Counted from the stretch's first letter, positions 1-6,572 are shown. The stretch is 9,264 bases of DNA from an uncultured Faecalibaculum sp. (GCF_910588395.1 NZ_CAJUPA010000059.1:1-9264), one strand, 5' to 3'. Numbers and translations are program-made. The notes: generated by a model not told the origin, from the letters alone.

Positions 1-48
1 AAACTGTTAACTCTTATTTCACCAGAAATGTACACACTCATCTAACCA

Positions 49-2445
49 CTAACACGCCACGATGTTGACGACTTTTCCCTTGATGACAATGACCTTTTTC
101 ACGTCCTTGCCCTCCAGGTGTTTCCGGACAGAATCCAGCGCCAGCGCCTGTTTCTCCAGTTCGCTGTCCTCCGTTCCCGCAGGTGCCTCAAACCGGCCGC
201 GGACTTTGCCGTTGACCTGAACAACAATGGTGTTGACGTCTTCCACAAGGCTGGCTTCATCCCATACCGGCCAGGGTTCATAGGCAATGGATTCGGTGTT
301 GCCGAAAATCTCTTCCCAAAGCTCCTCTCCCAGGTGCGGAGCGAAGGGATACAGCAGTTTCACAAATCCCCGGGCATACTCTGCCGGCATGGATTTGTGC
401 TTGTAGACTTCGTTCATGAAAATCTGCATGGCGCTGACTGCTGTGTTGAAATTCAGCGTATCGATATCACCGGTGACTTTTTTCACCGTCTGATTGTAGA
501 CCTTATCCAGGGCGTGGTCATTGCTTTCCGTGATTTCCACAGCCCCGTGATAGGCCCGCCATACGCGTTCCAGCCACTTGCGGGTGCCATCCAGACCCCG
601 GGCGCTCCAGGGAAGACCCGCTTCCAGCGGTCCCATGAACATCTCATAGACACGCAGCGCATCTGCACCATGGGATTCAATGATCTCATCAGGGTTGACC
701 ACATTCCCTCTGGATTTGGACATCTTCTCCCCGTTTTCTCCCAGGATCATTCCCTGGTGAAACAGCTTCTGGAAGGGTTCCTTCGTGGGGACCACCCCTC
801 TGTCATACAGAACTTTGTGCCAGAACCGGCTGTACAGCAGATGAAGAACGGCATGTTCGGCACCGCCCACATACAGATCCACCGGCAGCCAGTGCTCCAG
901 CAGTTTCGGATCCGCCAGGGCTTCCTGATTCTTCGGGTCAATGTAGCGCAGGTAGTACCAGCAGGACCCGGCCCACTGGGGCATAGTGTTGGTTTCTCTG
1001 GTTCCCTTCACGCCGTCGATTTCCACATGCAGGAAATTCGGCACATTGGCCAGGGGAGATTCGCCGTTGTCTGCCGGCTGGAAATTGTCCGTTGCAGGCA
1101 GTTCCAGAGGCAGATCCTTCACATCCACAGTCCGGGTGGTTCCATCTTCCATGTGGATGATGGGGATGGGCTCACCCCAGTACCGCTGTCTGGAGAACAG
1201 CCAGTCTCTGAGCTTGTACGTGGTTTTTGCTTCCCCTTTGCCGTTTTCCTGCAGCCAGTCAATCATCCGGGCAATGGCTTCTTCCTTGCCAAGCCCGTTC
1301 AGCCAATCCGAGTTGATGTGCACGCCGTCTTCAGTCCAGGCTTCTTCTTCAATGTTCCCGCCTTCCAGCACCGGGATGATTTCCAGACCGAATTTCCTGG
1401 CGAATTCATAGTCCCGGGTATCGTGGGCCGGAACCGCCATGATAGCGCCGGTTCCGTAGCTGGCCAGCACATAGTCGGAAATCCAGATGGGAATTTTCTT
1501 CCCGTTGACAGGGTTCACTGCATAAGCGCCGGTGAACACACCGGTCTTGTCCTTGTTCAGTTCCGTGCGCTCCAGATCCGATTTGGTGGCACAGGCTTTT
1601 TTGTAGGCGTCCACTGCCTCTTTCTGCTCCGGCGTCGTGATCTCATCCACGAAGGGGTGCTCCGGTGCCAGAACGCAGTATGTCGCACCAAAGAGCGTGT
1701 CACACCGGGTGGTGAAAACCGTAAACTCTTTATCATGACCGTCGATGCCGAAGATGACATTCGCACCATTGGACTTGCCGATCCAGTTGCGCTGCATCTC
1801 CTTCGTGGACTCCGGCCAGTCCACCTCATCCAGATCCTTGAGCAGCCGCTCTGCATATTCGGTGATTTTCAGAACCCACTGGCGCATGGGTTTCCGTACT
1901 ACCGGATAGCCGCCCCGCTCTGATTTGCCGTCAATGACTTCCTCGTTGGCCAGAACGCACTTCAGCTCCGGGCACCAGTTGACAGGAATCTCATCGATGT
2001 ATGCCAGACCCTGATCGTAGAGCTGCAGGAAGATCCACTGGGTCCACTTGTAGTAGTCCGGATCGCTGGTGGCAATTTCCCGGTCCCAGTCATAGCTGAA
2101 TCCCAGCGCCTGGATCTGCTCCCGGAAATGATCGATGTTTTTCTGCGTGAATTTAGAAGGATGATGTCCTGTCTGGATGGCATACTGCTCTGCAGGGAGG
2201 CCGAAGGAATCAAAGCCCATCGGGTGCAGAACATTGAAGCCTTCCATGCGCTTTTTCCGGGCAATGATGTCTGTGGCGGTATAGCCCTCCGGGTGTCCCA
2301 CATGCAGTCCGTTGCCGCTGGGATATGGAAACATATCCAGCACATAATACTTCGGCCTGGAGAAATCTGCTGTGTCAGTGGCAAATGTCTTTTCCTTCAG
2401 CCATCTGTTCTGCCACTTCTTTTCAATGTGTTGATGATCATACAT
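49..2445 (-). CDS. leuS: Leucyl-tRNA synthetase (class Ia, complete)
   Basis: Cytoplasmic enzyme that charges tRNA-Leu with leucine using ATP. The 798-residue product is close to the usual bacterial length of about 800-880. Visible landmarks: the HIGH-type signature as HVGH at residues 48-51, WCP at 157-159, the inserted CP1 editing domain with its threonine-rich TTR at 244-246 and the conserved editing-site segment AHDTRDYEFA around 339-348 (Asp344 is the expected universal aspartate), a DWLFSRQRYWGEPIPI segment, and the KMSKS loop at 574-578. A C-terminal tRNA-binding domain closes the protein. The ATG at 2445 is preceded by AAGGAG (2455-2460) at 9-nt spacing. A T-box leader lies upstream, so expression should rise when tRNA-Leu is uncharged. 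The stop is a TAG at 49-51. The 48 bases beyond it hold no visible gene or terminator. Identification is secure. Confidence 0.98.
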   Translation of the reverse strand: MYDHQHIEKKWQNRWLKEKTFATDTADFSRPKYYVLDMFPYPSGNGLHVGHPEGYTATDIIARKKRMEGFNVLHPMGFDSFGLPAEQYAIQTGHHPSKFTQKNIDHFREQIQALGFSYDWDREIATSDPDYYKWTQWIFLQLYDQGLAYIDEIPVNWCPELKCVLANEEVIDGKSERGGYPVVRKPMRQWVLKITEYAERLLKDLDEVDWPESTKEMQRNWIGKSNGANVIFGIDGHDKEFTVFTTRCDTLFGATYCVLAPEHPFVDEITTPEQKEAVDAYKKACATKSDLERTELNKDKTGVFTGAYAVNPVNGKKIPIWISDYVLASYGTGAIMAVPAHDTRDYEFARKFGLEIIPVLEGGNIEEEAWTEDGVHINSDWLNGLGKEEAIARMIDWLQENGKGEAKTTYKLRDWLFSRQRYWGEPIPIIHMEDGTTRTVDVKDLPLELPATDNFQPADNGESPLANVPNFLHVEIDGVKGTRETNTMPQWAGSCWYYLRYIDPKNQEALADPKLLEHWLPVDLYVGGAEHAVLHLLYSRFWHKVLYDRGVVPTKEPFQKLFHQGMILGENGEKMSKSRGNVVNPDEIIESHGADALRVYEMFMGPLEAGLPWSARGLDGTRKWLERVWRAYHGAVEITESNDHALDKVYNQTVKKVTGDIDTLNFNTAVSAMQIFMNEVYKHKSMPAEYARGFVKLLYPFAPHLGEELWEEIFGNTESIAYEPWPVWDEASLVEDVNTIVVQVNGKVRGRFEAPAGTEDSELEKQALALDSVRKHLEGKDVKKVIVIKGKVVNIVAC

Positions 2446-2464
2446 GAGATCCTGCTCCTTCCCT

Positions 2465-2514
2465 GGCTGCAGCCTGCAGCCTGTGTGAAACGCCAGTCTG
2501 CATCTGGCAGACTG
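2465..2514 (-). other. Two hairpins between the T-box terminator and the leuS ribosome binding site
   Basis: Seen directly: arms cagtctgc (2494-2501) and gcagactg (2507-2514) form a perfect 8-bp stem with a 5-nt loop. Just nearer the gene, 2465-2481 is a perfect inverted repeat (ggctgcag, one central base, ctgcagcc) that can fold with a 7-bp stem and 3-nt loop. The second hairpin ends only 4 nt before the AAGGAG of leuS. Neither has a U-run, so they are not terminators. A role in transcript stability, processing or ribosome access is inference. Confidence 0.5.
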
Positions 2515-2540
2515 TCACTGACCGGTGATGACGGCTGGAC

Positions 2541-2569
2541 AAAGAAAAAGCGCCCAGTCAAAGGACGCT
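2541..2569 (-). terminator. Intrinsic terminator of the leuS T-box leader
   Basis: On the minus strand AGCGTCC (2569-2563) pairs with GGGCGCT (2555-2549) over 7 bp, including one G-U pair. The loop is TTTGACT, followed by TTTTTCTT. The CC of the 5' arm and part of the loop are the same bases needed for the antiterminator, so the two structures exclude each other, as expected for a transcriptional T-box. Confidence 0.9.
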
Positions 2570-2748
2570 TGATGCGCGGTGCCACCTTCGTTCCCTGTGC
2601 CTGGCACAGGACGCTCGTCCGTAACGCTGAACTGCGGGTCATCGACCTGCTCCGCGGCCAGTTCACGGTCCGAACCCGACAGGCTTGCACCAGCCGCCTG
2701 CTCTCTTTATCCGCCGGGATCCGCTACTATTCCGTTTCAATGCTTTCT
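2541..2748 (-). promoter_or_regulatory. T-box riboswitch leader of leuS (probable CUG leucine specifier)
   Basis: This RNA senses uncharged tRNA-Leu in the nascent leuS transcript and then favours an antiterminator. On the minus strand, in order: the AGTA motif (2728-2725), the AG bulge AGAGAG (2706-2701), the distal-loop motif GCTGGTGCAAGCC (2694-2682), the specifier region GTGAACTGG, a stem III hairpin (CCTGTG/CACAGG), and the conserved T-box AAGGTGGCACCGCG (2588-2575) that pairs with the tRNA acceptor end. By analogy with other T-boxes (GAA followed by the specifier), the codon is CTG at 2661-2659, which is leucine and matches the downstream gene. CGGATCC and GGACCG can close stem I above the specifier loop with one bulged A. 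CGAAGG next to the T-box can pair with CCTTTG, which lies across the terminator's 5' arm and loop, giving the antiterminator. The family call is very secure; the exact specifier is inferred. Confidence 0.95.
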
Positions 2749-2749
2749 C

Positions 2750-2779
2750 AACATATCAGACCCGGGCTTTGAAAGTCAA
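2750..2779 (-). promoter_or_regulatory. Sigma-A type promoter of leuS
   Basis: TTGACT (-35, 2779-2774) and TATGTT (-10, 2755-2750) are separated by 18 bp on the minus strand. The predicted start is near 2743, just upstream of T-box stem I. The promoter lies about 48 bp after the comGG stop, so leuS has its own start and does not depend on the competence operon. Confidence 0.65.
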
Positions 2780-2809
2780 TACCGCAGGAACAGACTCCCG
2801 TCAAAACCG

Positions 2810-2830
2810 GTGACAGGGACGGTCTGTCAC
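2810..2830 (-). terminator. Possible weak terminator at the end of the comG operon
   Basis: On the minus strand GTGACAG (2830-2824) and CTGTCAC (2816-2810) form a perfect 7-bp stem with a 7-nt loop. The stem begins inside the comGG stop codon. Only a TTTT follows, after CGG, so termination may be inefficient. It sits between comGG and the leuS promoter, where the operon would need to end. Confidence 0.4.
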
Positions 2831-3234
2831 GGCATATCCTCTTCCCATTCCGCTGCAGTGATTCCTGTCCCGTCCATGTACAGAACAAGCACCCCATATG
2901 TTCCGGAACACCGAATGGCAGTGGAACTCCACTCCATGGTCACGGTCTGATCCATCACCTCCACGCTGCGCACCGGTTCCGGGCTCCGGCTGTGGCACAG
3001 CCGGTCAATCTGCGCCTGATGCCAGTACGCCTTTGCCTGATCGATCACCGACAGCTCCCAGGTGCTTTTCTGCTGGGCCCGCTGCAGCCAGATCCAGGCA
3101 TCCATCCGGGCACAGAGAACCGCAGCAGCCCCGGCTGTGATCAGCAGCGCCAGCAGCGCCGGTGTCAGAGAGTAAGCATTAGCGGATCTGGATCCGCCCT
3201 GTTTCCGTCTCCAGCCATACCTGTCCGGCTTCAC
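2827..3234 (-). CDS. comGG: ComGG-like minor pseudopilin
   Basis: Last gene of the comG operon; expected to be a minor subunit of the competence pseudopilus, inserted in the membrane by its N-terminal helix. The 135-residue product has a basic N-terminus (residues 1-18), a hydrophobic segment at about 22-41 (YSLTPALLALLITAG), then a soluble domain. The prepilin glycine and the Glu at +5 are absent. By analogy with Bacillus subtilis ComGG, which starts its helix GFIYPAVL, cleavage would fall before Tyr21 with Ala at -1. I chose the GTG at 3234 because GGGAGG lies 7 nt upstream. A TTG two codons earlier would leave only one base between that sequence and the start. It overlaps comGF by 56 nt. 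The assignment rests on position, size and topology, because this family is poorly conserved. Confidence 0.7.
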   Translation of the reverse strand: MKPDRYGWRRKQGGSRSANAYSLTPALLALLITAGAAAVLCARMDAWIWLQRAQQKSTWELSVIDQAKAYWHQAQIDRLCHSRSPEPVRSVEVMDQTVTMEWSSTAIRCSGTYGVLVLYMDGTGITAAEWEEDMP

Positions 3235-3559
3235 AGACAAACCTCCCTTCCTTTACAGGTTCCAGCAGTATTTCGTATCCCGGAGTCTGCACAATCCGCC
3301 CCCGGCTGAAGCGGATCTCGAACACTTCATGATTTCTGGTCATAGTCAGATTCCCTGACTGACAGGAAACCGAACTGCTCAAAGCTGTCCGGTACCGCAG
3401 CTGCAGAATGCCCAGGCCATTCTGAATCGCGGGCTCCCGGCTCAGCAGCGTCTGACTTGCAGACATGACGGAGGTCAGGATCATGGCGCAGACCCCTGCA
3501 CACAGGAGCGTCAGCAGCGCTTCAGTCAGCGTGAAACCATTCGGTGCTGATCGTTTCAT
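3179..3559 (-). CDS. comGF: ComGF-like minor pseudopilin
   Basis: Minor pseudopilin of the competence pseudopilus. The 126-residue product has a textbook class III/type IV prepilin N-terminus: basic MKRSAPNG, cleavage between Gly8 and Phe9, Glu13 at mature position 5, and a hydrophobic helix to about residue 33. The C-terminal domain is beta-rich (EVFEIRFSRGRIVQ, YEILLEPVKEGRFV, GQVWLETETGRIQI), as in ComGF. The ATG at 3559 is preferred because AAGAGG lies a few bases before it. Another in-frame ATG at 3577 has no ribosome binding site. The start lies inside comGE (38-nt overlap), which suggests translational coupling. Confidence 0.85.
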   Translation of the reverse strand: MKRSAPNGFTLTEALLTLLCAGVCAMILTSVMSASQTLLSREPAIQNGLGILQLRYRTALSSSVSCQSGNLTMTRNHEVFEIRFSRGRIVQTPGYEILLEPVKEGRFVCEAGQVWLETETGRIQIR

Positions 3560-3701
3560 CCACTGCCTCTTTTCCATGCATGAACACCATGCGGGCTGTC
3601 TCCAGAATCAGAGTGGCACACAGTGACAGAACCAGAAGTGCCAGCAGGGATTCCACCAGAAGAAACCCGTTGGCTGCTGCATCTCCCGGTTTCCGCTTCA
3701 T
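3522..3701 (-). CDS. comGE: ComGE-like minor pseudopilin (short)
   Basis: Predicted 59-residue pseudopilin: MKRKPGDAAANG, cleavage between Gly12 and Phe13, Glu17 at mature position 5, then a hydrophobic helix (LLALLVLSLCATLIL). After the helix only about 25 residues follow, so there is almost no globular domain. B. subtilis ComGE, by memory, is roughly twice this length. The reading frame extends far upstream, but the preceding residues overlap comGD and look like non-coding translation. The ATG at 3701 lies 11 nt after the comGD stop with only a weak GGTGAG upstream. The prepilin signature is convincing; the assignment to ComGE is from gene order. Confidence 0.75.
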   Translation of the reverse strand: MKRKPGDAAANGFLLVESLLALLVLSLCATLILETARMVFMHGKEAVDETISTEWFHAD

Positions 3702-3712
3702 ACGGCAGCTGC

Positions 3713-4132
3713 TCACCGACGGCTCACCCGGCCCACACCCAGCCGGAACACGAGTTTTTCTGTCCGGTTTCCATCTGTGCAGGTGACGGTACCACCGCGG
3801 GAAATCGTGCCGGATGGGGTGTAGTGCCACTGGAACGCACTGCAGGCTATCTGTGAAGGAAACCGGTGCTCTTCCTCCGGTGTAACCAGGGAACCGGATG
3901 TGATGGCAAGCTCTCTGCTGCTGCCCAGGGCATAGGCTTTGATTTGTTCCTCCAGAACCCGGCTCTCCAGCTCTTTCATGAACAGGTCCAGCGATATCCC
4001 TCTGGATGTCACACCAGTCATGGCCAGCAGGCTGACAATCAGCAGGACCAGCATCATTTCCAGGATCGTGAACCCGTTGTCAGCTTTTCCGGCCAGGCCA
4101 GGTTGCACGCTACCGCGAAACGGCCTGGCCAT
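3713..4132 (-). CDS. comGD: ComGD-like minor pseudopilin
   Basis: Minor pseudopilin of the competence pseudopilus, 139 residues from the ATG at 4132. The prepilin peptidase site is KADNG/FTILE, between Gly20 and Phe21, with Glu25 at mature position 5, followed by a hydrophobic helix to about residue 40. The C-terminal part contains two cysteines (97 and 118) that could form a disulfide. The start is uncertain: the ATG at 4132 overlaps comGC by 23 nt and has no clear Shine-Dalgarno sequence. A TTG at 4138 and a GTG at 4108, one base after the comGC stop, are alternatives. Any of these implies coupling to comGC translation. Family membership is clear; the precise name is from position. Confidence 0.85.
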   Translation of the reverse strand: MARPFRGSVQPGLAGKADNGFTILEMMLVLLIVSLLAMTGVTSRGISLDLFMKELESRVLEEQIKAYALGSSRELAITSGSLVTPEEEHRFPSQIACSAFQWHYTPSGTISRGGTVTCTDGNRTEKLVFRLGVGRVSRR

Positions 4133-4439
4133 TTTCAATGTACGGGGTACTGCCGTCCGGACACACCGTCTGGGCTTCCTTCAGATAGCCCTCTGCCAGC
4201 AGTTCGCTTACATCAGATGGCGTCCGGTCATGTTCGATTTCAAACAGCAGGATCTGCGAGTTGATCACTTCCAGCATGGCAGAACATCCTTTGTTTCTGA
4301 TTATCTTTTCTTTCTGCTGAATATTGGGAAGCGTAATGATCAGCAGCACCGCCACCACCAGCATCACAATCATCATTTCCAGAATCGTGAATCCATTCTG
4401 TTTTTTCCGTTTCTTTTGCGCTCCAGTCTCTTTGTTCAT
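4110..4439 (-). CDS. comGC: ComGC major competence pseudopilin
   Basis: Major subunit of the competence pseudopilus, exported as a prepilin, cleaved and methylated by the prepilin peptidase, then polymerised across the wall. The 109-residue product has a strongly basic leader (AQKKRKKQNG), cleavage between Gly16 and Phe17 (QNG/FTILEMMIVM), Glu21 at mature position 5, and a 20-residue hydrophobic helix ending in LPNI. Cys52 and Cys93 could form the disulfide known for ComGC. I chose the ATG at 4439 because GAGGAAAG lies directly before it. An in-frame ATG at 4466 lacks a ribosome binding site. The 88-nt gap after comGB is the largest inside the operon, and I see no gene in it. Confidence 0.95.
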   Translation of the reverse strand: MNKETGAQKKRKKQNGFTILEMMIVMLVVAVLLIITLPNIQQKEKIIRNKGCSAMLEVINSQILLFEIEHDRTPSDVSELLAEGYLKEAQTVCPDGSTPYIENGQAVSR

Positions 4440-4527
4440 ACTTTCCTCATTTCCTGTTCTTTCCATCTGCCGGTGCTCTGTCTGAACATATCCGGCCAGT
4501 TCCGGTCTGCAGGCCTCATACGGCTTG

Positions 4528-5601
4528 TCAGACAGCCGACAGCATATTCATGGGTGCCAGCAGAACCTGATAAACCAGAACCGCCAGAAATCCCACCGAT
4601 CCGTACGCTGTCATGGTCAGATACCGGCAAAGCGACTCCATCTGCATATGCCGGTTTTTCTCCCTCTGGCGGATATATACCTCCAGCAGACCGCAGACAT
4701 CTCCTGTCTCCAGCCCTGTTTCCATATGCTGCACCAGCAGCGGATCCACCCAGGGCACTGCAGCCACCGCAGCCTGCCAGCCTGTCCCCTGCCGGATGCT
4801 CTGCTTCATCCGGCGGATCTGTGTCTGAAAAACCCGGGATCCTTCCATTGCCTCCAGCACCTCGAACACCATGGCTGTGGATGCCTGTGTCCGAAGCAGG
4901 GCTGACAGACAGGATGCCAGATACAGGCTGTGGCTGCTGCGGACATAAGCAGGCTGCAGAAAGATCTCCCTGGCATGCTGCCCCTCCAGCCCCAGATACA
5001 GCCACACACCTGATGCCAGCAGTGTCAGCAGCAGCAAACCATAGAGGACGCGGACAGTGCGCATCAGAGCCGGCAGTCCATCCTGCTCCAGAAAATCCAG
5101 CATCATGGGCAGGACCATGGCATCGAAAAACAGGATCATGCCGTAAACCCCCGCCAGAATTGCCACCGGATACAGCAGCCTGCCCAGTACCGGTTTCTCC
5201 TTCCAGCTCCGGGTTTTGGCCAGTTCACGGATTGTCATGACAGACTGCTGCAGATCCATCACCTTCAGCAGCGGCTTCAGCAGCTTCCACTGAGACTGTG
5301 TTCCAAGCACATCCGGCAAAGATCTCCCCTGACGCAGTCCCTCCAGAATCCGCCTCCCTTCCGTCCCCTGAAACGCCAGGGATACCGCCAGCTGTGCCGG
5401 AATCCCCAGATGCTGCAGAGACAGAAACACTTCGATTTCCAGCAGCTGGGCTTCATTCGGGAAAATCGCGCCGTGCTTCTTTTTCCGGGATACGTCCGTC
5501 TGCAGCAGCCTGATCAGCCAGGTCCTGAAGCCGCCAGAACCCCGGGGGATAAACACCGGTTTCCAGAAGACAGGCGATTTCCTTTCTGGTGATGATTTCA
5601 T
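4528..5601 (-). CDS. comGB: ComGB, GspF/PilC-type membrane platform of the pseudopilus
   Basis: Polytopic inner-membrane protein that anchors pseudopilus assembly and works with the ComGA ATPase. The 357-residue product has two T2SSF-type repeats and three likely membrane segments (about 143-166, 185-205 and 331-352). The Gly-x-Pro sequence LGIPAQLA near 65-72 and the motif LVQHMETGLETGD near 289-301 are typical of the GspF family. The ATG at 5601 has an excellent AAAGGAGGT 9 nt upstream, inside comGA. This gives a 149-nt overlap with comGA and about 38 residues before the region resembling GspF (from about Arg39). No later ATG, GTG or TTG with a ribosome binding site is visible near the comGA stop. 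A start at 5679 is possible but has less support. The function is clear; the start is probable. Confidence 0.9.
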   Translation of the reverse strand: MKSSPERKSPVFWKPVFIPRGSGGFRTWLIRLLQTDVSRKKKHGAIFPNEAQLLEIEVFLSLQHLGIPAQLAVSLAFQGTEGRRILEGLRQGRSLPDVLGTQSQWKLLKPLLKVMDLQQSVMTIRELAKTRSWKEKPVLGRLLYPVAILAGVYGMILFFDAMVLPMMLDFLEQDGLPALMRTVRVLYGLLLLTLLASGVWLYLGLEGQHAREIFLQPAYVRSSHSLYLASCLSALLRTQASTAMVFEVLEAMEGSRVFQTQIRRMKQSIRQGTGWQAAVAAVPWVDPLLVQHMETGLETGDVCGLLEVYIRQREKNRHMQMESLCRYLTMTAYGSVGFLAVLVYQVLLAPMNMLSAV

Positions 5602-6448
5602 GAATACAGACCTCCTTTCTTTTTCCGCTATCCTGCTTGTTATCCGCCGGCGGATACAGCCGCTGGGACACCACCGCATCCAGCTGTTCCAGAATCAGAT
5701 CCTCCGGTATCCCCAGATCCTTCAGCCGCCACAGACATTCCCGGCCATCTCCGGCGTGAATCGTTGCCAGCGCAAAATGCCCGGTGAGTGCAGCGGTGAA
5801 CAGTCTGGAAGCCGCACTGGCCGTCCGGACTTCCTGAATGCAGATCACATCCGGATCATGCCGCATCAGCTCTTCGATGCCCCGCTCATACGTCAGCCCT
5901 TCTTCTTCATCCACCTGAATCTGCAGATAGCTGTCATCCGGGATTTCCACCGGATCCTCCAGACTGACACATTTCAGGCCGGATACCCGGCTGGCCTGCC
6001 GCAGAATGGCATGCAGCGTGGTGGTTTTTCCTGATCCTGTCGGTCCCACAAACAGCACCAGCCCCTGTCTGCGGCATGACAGGCTCCTGAAAAACTCCGT
6101 GACCTCACCATCATCAGAAAGCTCTTCCAGTCCCAGCGCGGCATCCGCCTGCATCAGCCGCAGTACCCCCGTTTCCATCCCGCCGGAGGGCAGCAGAGCA
6201 AACCGGCAGTCTGTTCCGGCAATACACCCGGCACCGGACTGCGGCACATGCAGCCTGGTCAGATCCAGTCCCATCCGGAATTTCAGATACTCAAAAAGCG
6301 CACCGTCAAATACATCCTGCTCCAGCTTCAGCAGTCCCTCCGGCTGCCTCAGGGAAATCGTCAGATCCTCATCGCGCCGGATAAAATGAATGTCGGTCGC
6401 CCGTCGGGACACCCCCAGACGGATCAGCGCGTTCAGCTTTTCTTCCAT
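5453..6448 (-). CDS. comGA: ComGA, traffic ATPase of the competence pseudopilus
   Basis: Cytoplasmic GspE/PilB-family secretion ATPase that powers pseudopilus assembly; first gene of the operon. The 331-residue product contains ATDIHF near 17-22 (the family's SDIH-type motif), Walker A GPTGSGKT (135-142), an Asp box EDPVEI (164-169), a Walker B region DPDVICIQEVRT (198-209), and a His box TGHFALATIHAGDG (222-235). It lacks the four-cysteine zinc motif found in many PilB/GspE proteins, as is usual in ComGA. The Walker B tail reads QEVRT where most relatives have GEIRD. The ATG at 6448 follows AGGGAGG at about 4-nt spacing. The C-terminal 49 codons are also covered by the start of comGB. Identification is secure. 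Confidence 0.96.
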   Translation of the reverse strand: MEEKLNALIRLGVSRRATDIHFIRRDEDLTISLRQPEGLLKLEQDVFDGALFEYLKFRMGLDLTRLHVPQSGAGCIAGTDCRFALLPSGGMETGVLRLMQADAALGLEELSDDGEVTEFFRSLSCRRQGLVLFVGPTGSGKTTTLHAILRQASRVSGLKCVSLEDPVEIPDDSYLQIQVDEEEGLTYERGIEELMRHDPDVICIQEVRTASAASRLFTAALTGHFALATIHAGDGRECLWRLKDLGIPEDLILEQLDAVVSQRLYPPADNKQDSGKRKEVCIHEIITRKEIACLLETGVYPPGFWRLQDLADQAAADGRIPEKEARRDFPE

Positions 6449-6464
6449 ATACCCTCCCTATGTA

Positions 6465-6523
6465 GTTATATTCGCCGGATTTCCCGGTTTTTGCGGAATT
6501 TCAGTAACAGTAAAAATTTCAGT
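6465..6523 (-). promoter_or_regulatory. Control region of comG: -10-like TATAAC/CGAATA and spaced direct repeats
   Basis: On the minus strand TATAAC (6470-6465) lies about 16 nt before the comGA start, overlapping GGCGAATAT (6476-6468). This fits the -10 of sigma-H promoters (RNNGAATWW) and contains the CGAATA core of the streptococcal ComX box. No -35 for sigma-A is present at 17 bp (CAAAAA is there instead). Upstream, ACTGAAATT occurs twice (6523-6515 and 6505-6497), 18 bp apart and centred near -60 and -43 from the predicted start. An extra ACTG lies between them. Activator or alternative-sigma control is inference; the bases are seen directly. Confidence 0.45.
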
Positions 6524-6551
6524 GTGTCAGCTGCCGTTCCACACCTCCTGA

Positions 6552-6572
6552 TTTCTCTGGAACAGAGAAGGC
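6552..6572 (-). other. Small hairpin in the comG upstream region
   Basis: On the minus strand TTCTCTG, a TTC loop and CAGAGAA form a 7-bp stem. It sits between the upstream terminator and the comG control region. No U-run follows it. GTTCC within it can also pair with GGAAC about 20 nt downstream. The 250 bases from 6449 to 6699 hold this hairpin, the terminator and the comG control elements, but no gene I can support. Confidence 0.3.

Noticed and set aside
1..48. Terminator or next gene after leuS
   Set aside because: The 48 bases show no stable hairpin with a U-run and no start codon with a Shine-Dalgarno sequence. The window simply ends.
118..1923. Long 601-codon open frame on the plus strand across leuS
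   Set aside because: It is antisense to a certain leuS, has no family motifs and no ribosome binding site. The open frame is a by-product of GC-rich codon use in leuS.
4440..4527. A small gene between comGB and comGC
   Set aside because: No start with a Shine-Dalgarno sequence gives a believable product in the 88-nt gap. The in-frame ATG at 4466 only extends comGC without a ribosome binding site.
3939..5240. 433-codon plus-strand open frame opposite comGB-comGD
   Set aside because: It crosses three recognisable minus-strand genes and is proline/serine-rich low-complexity translation without known motifs.
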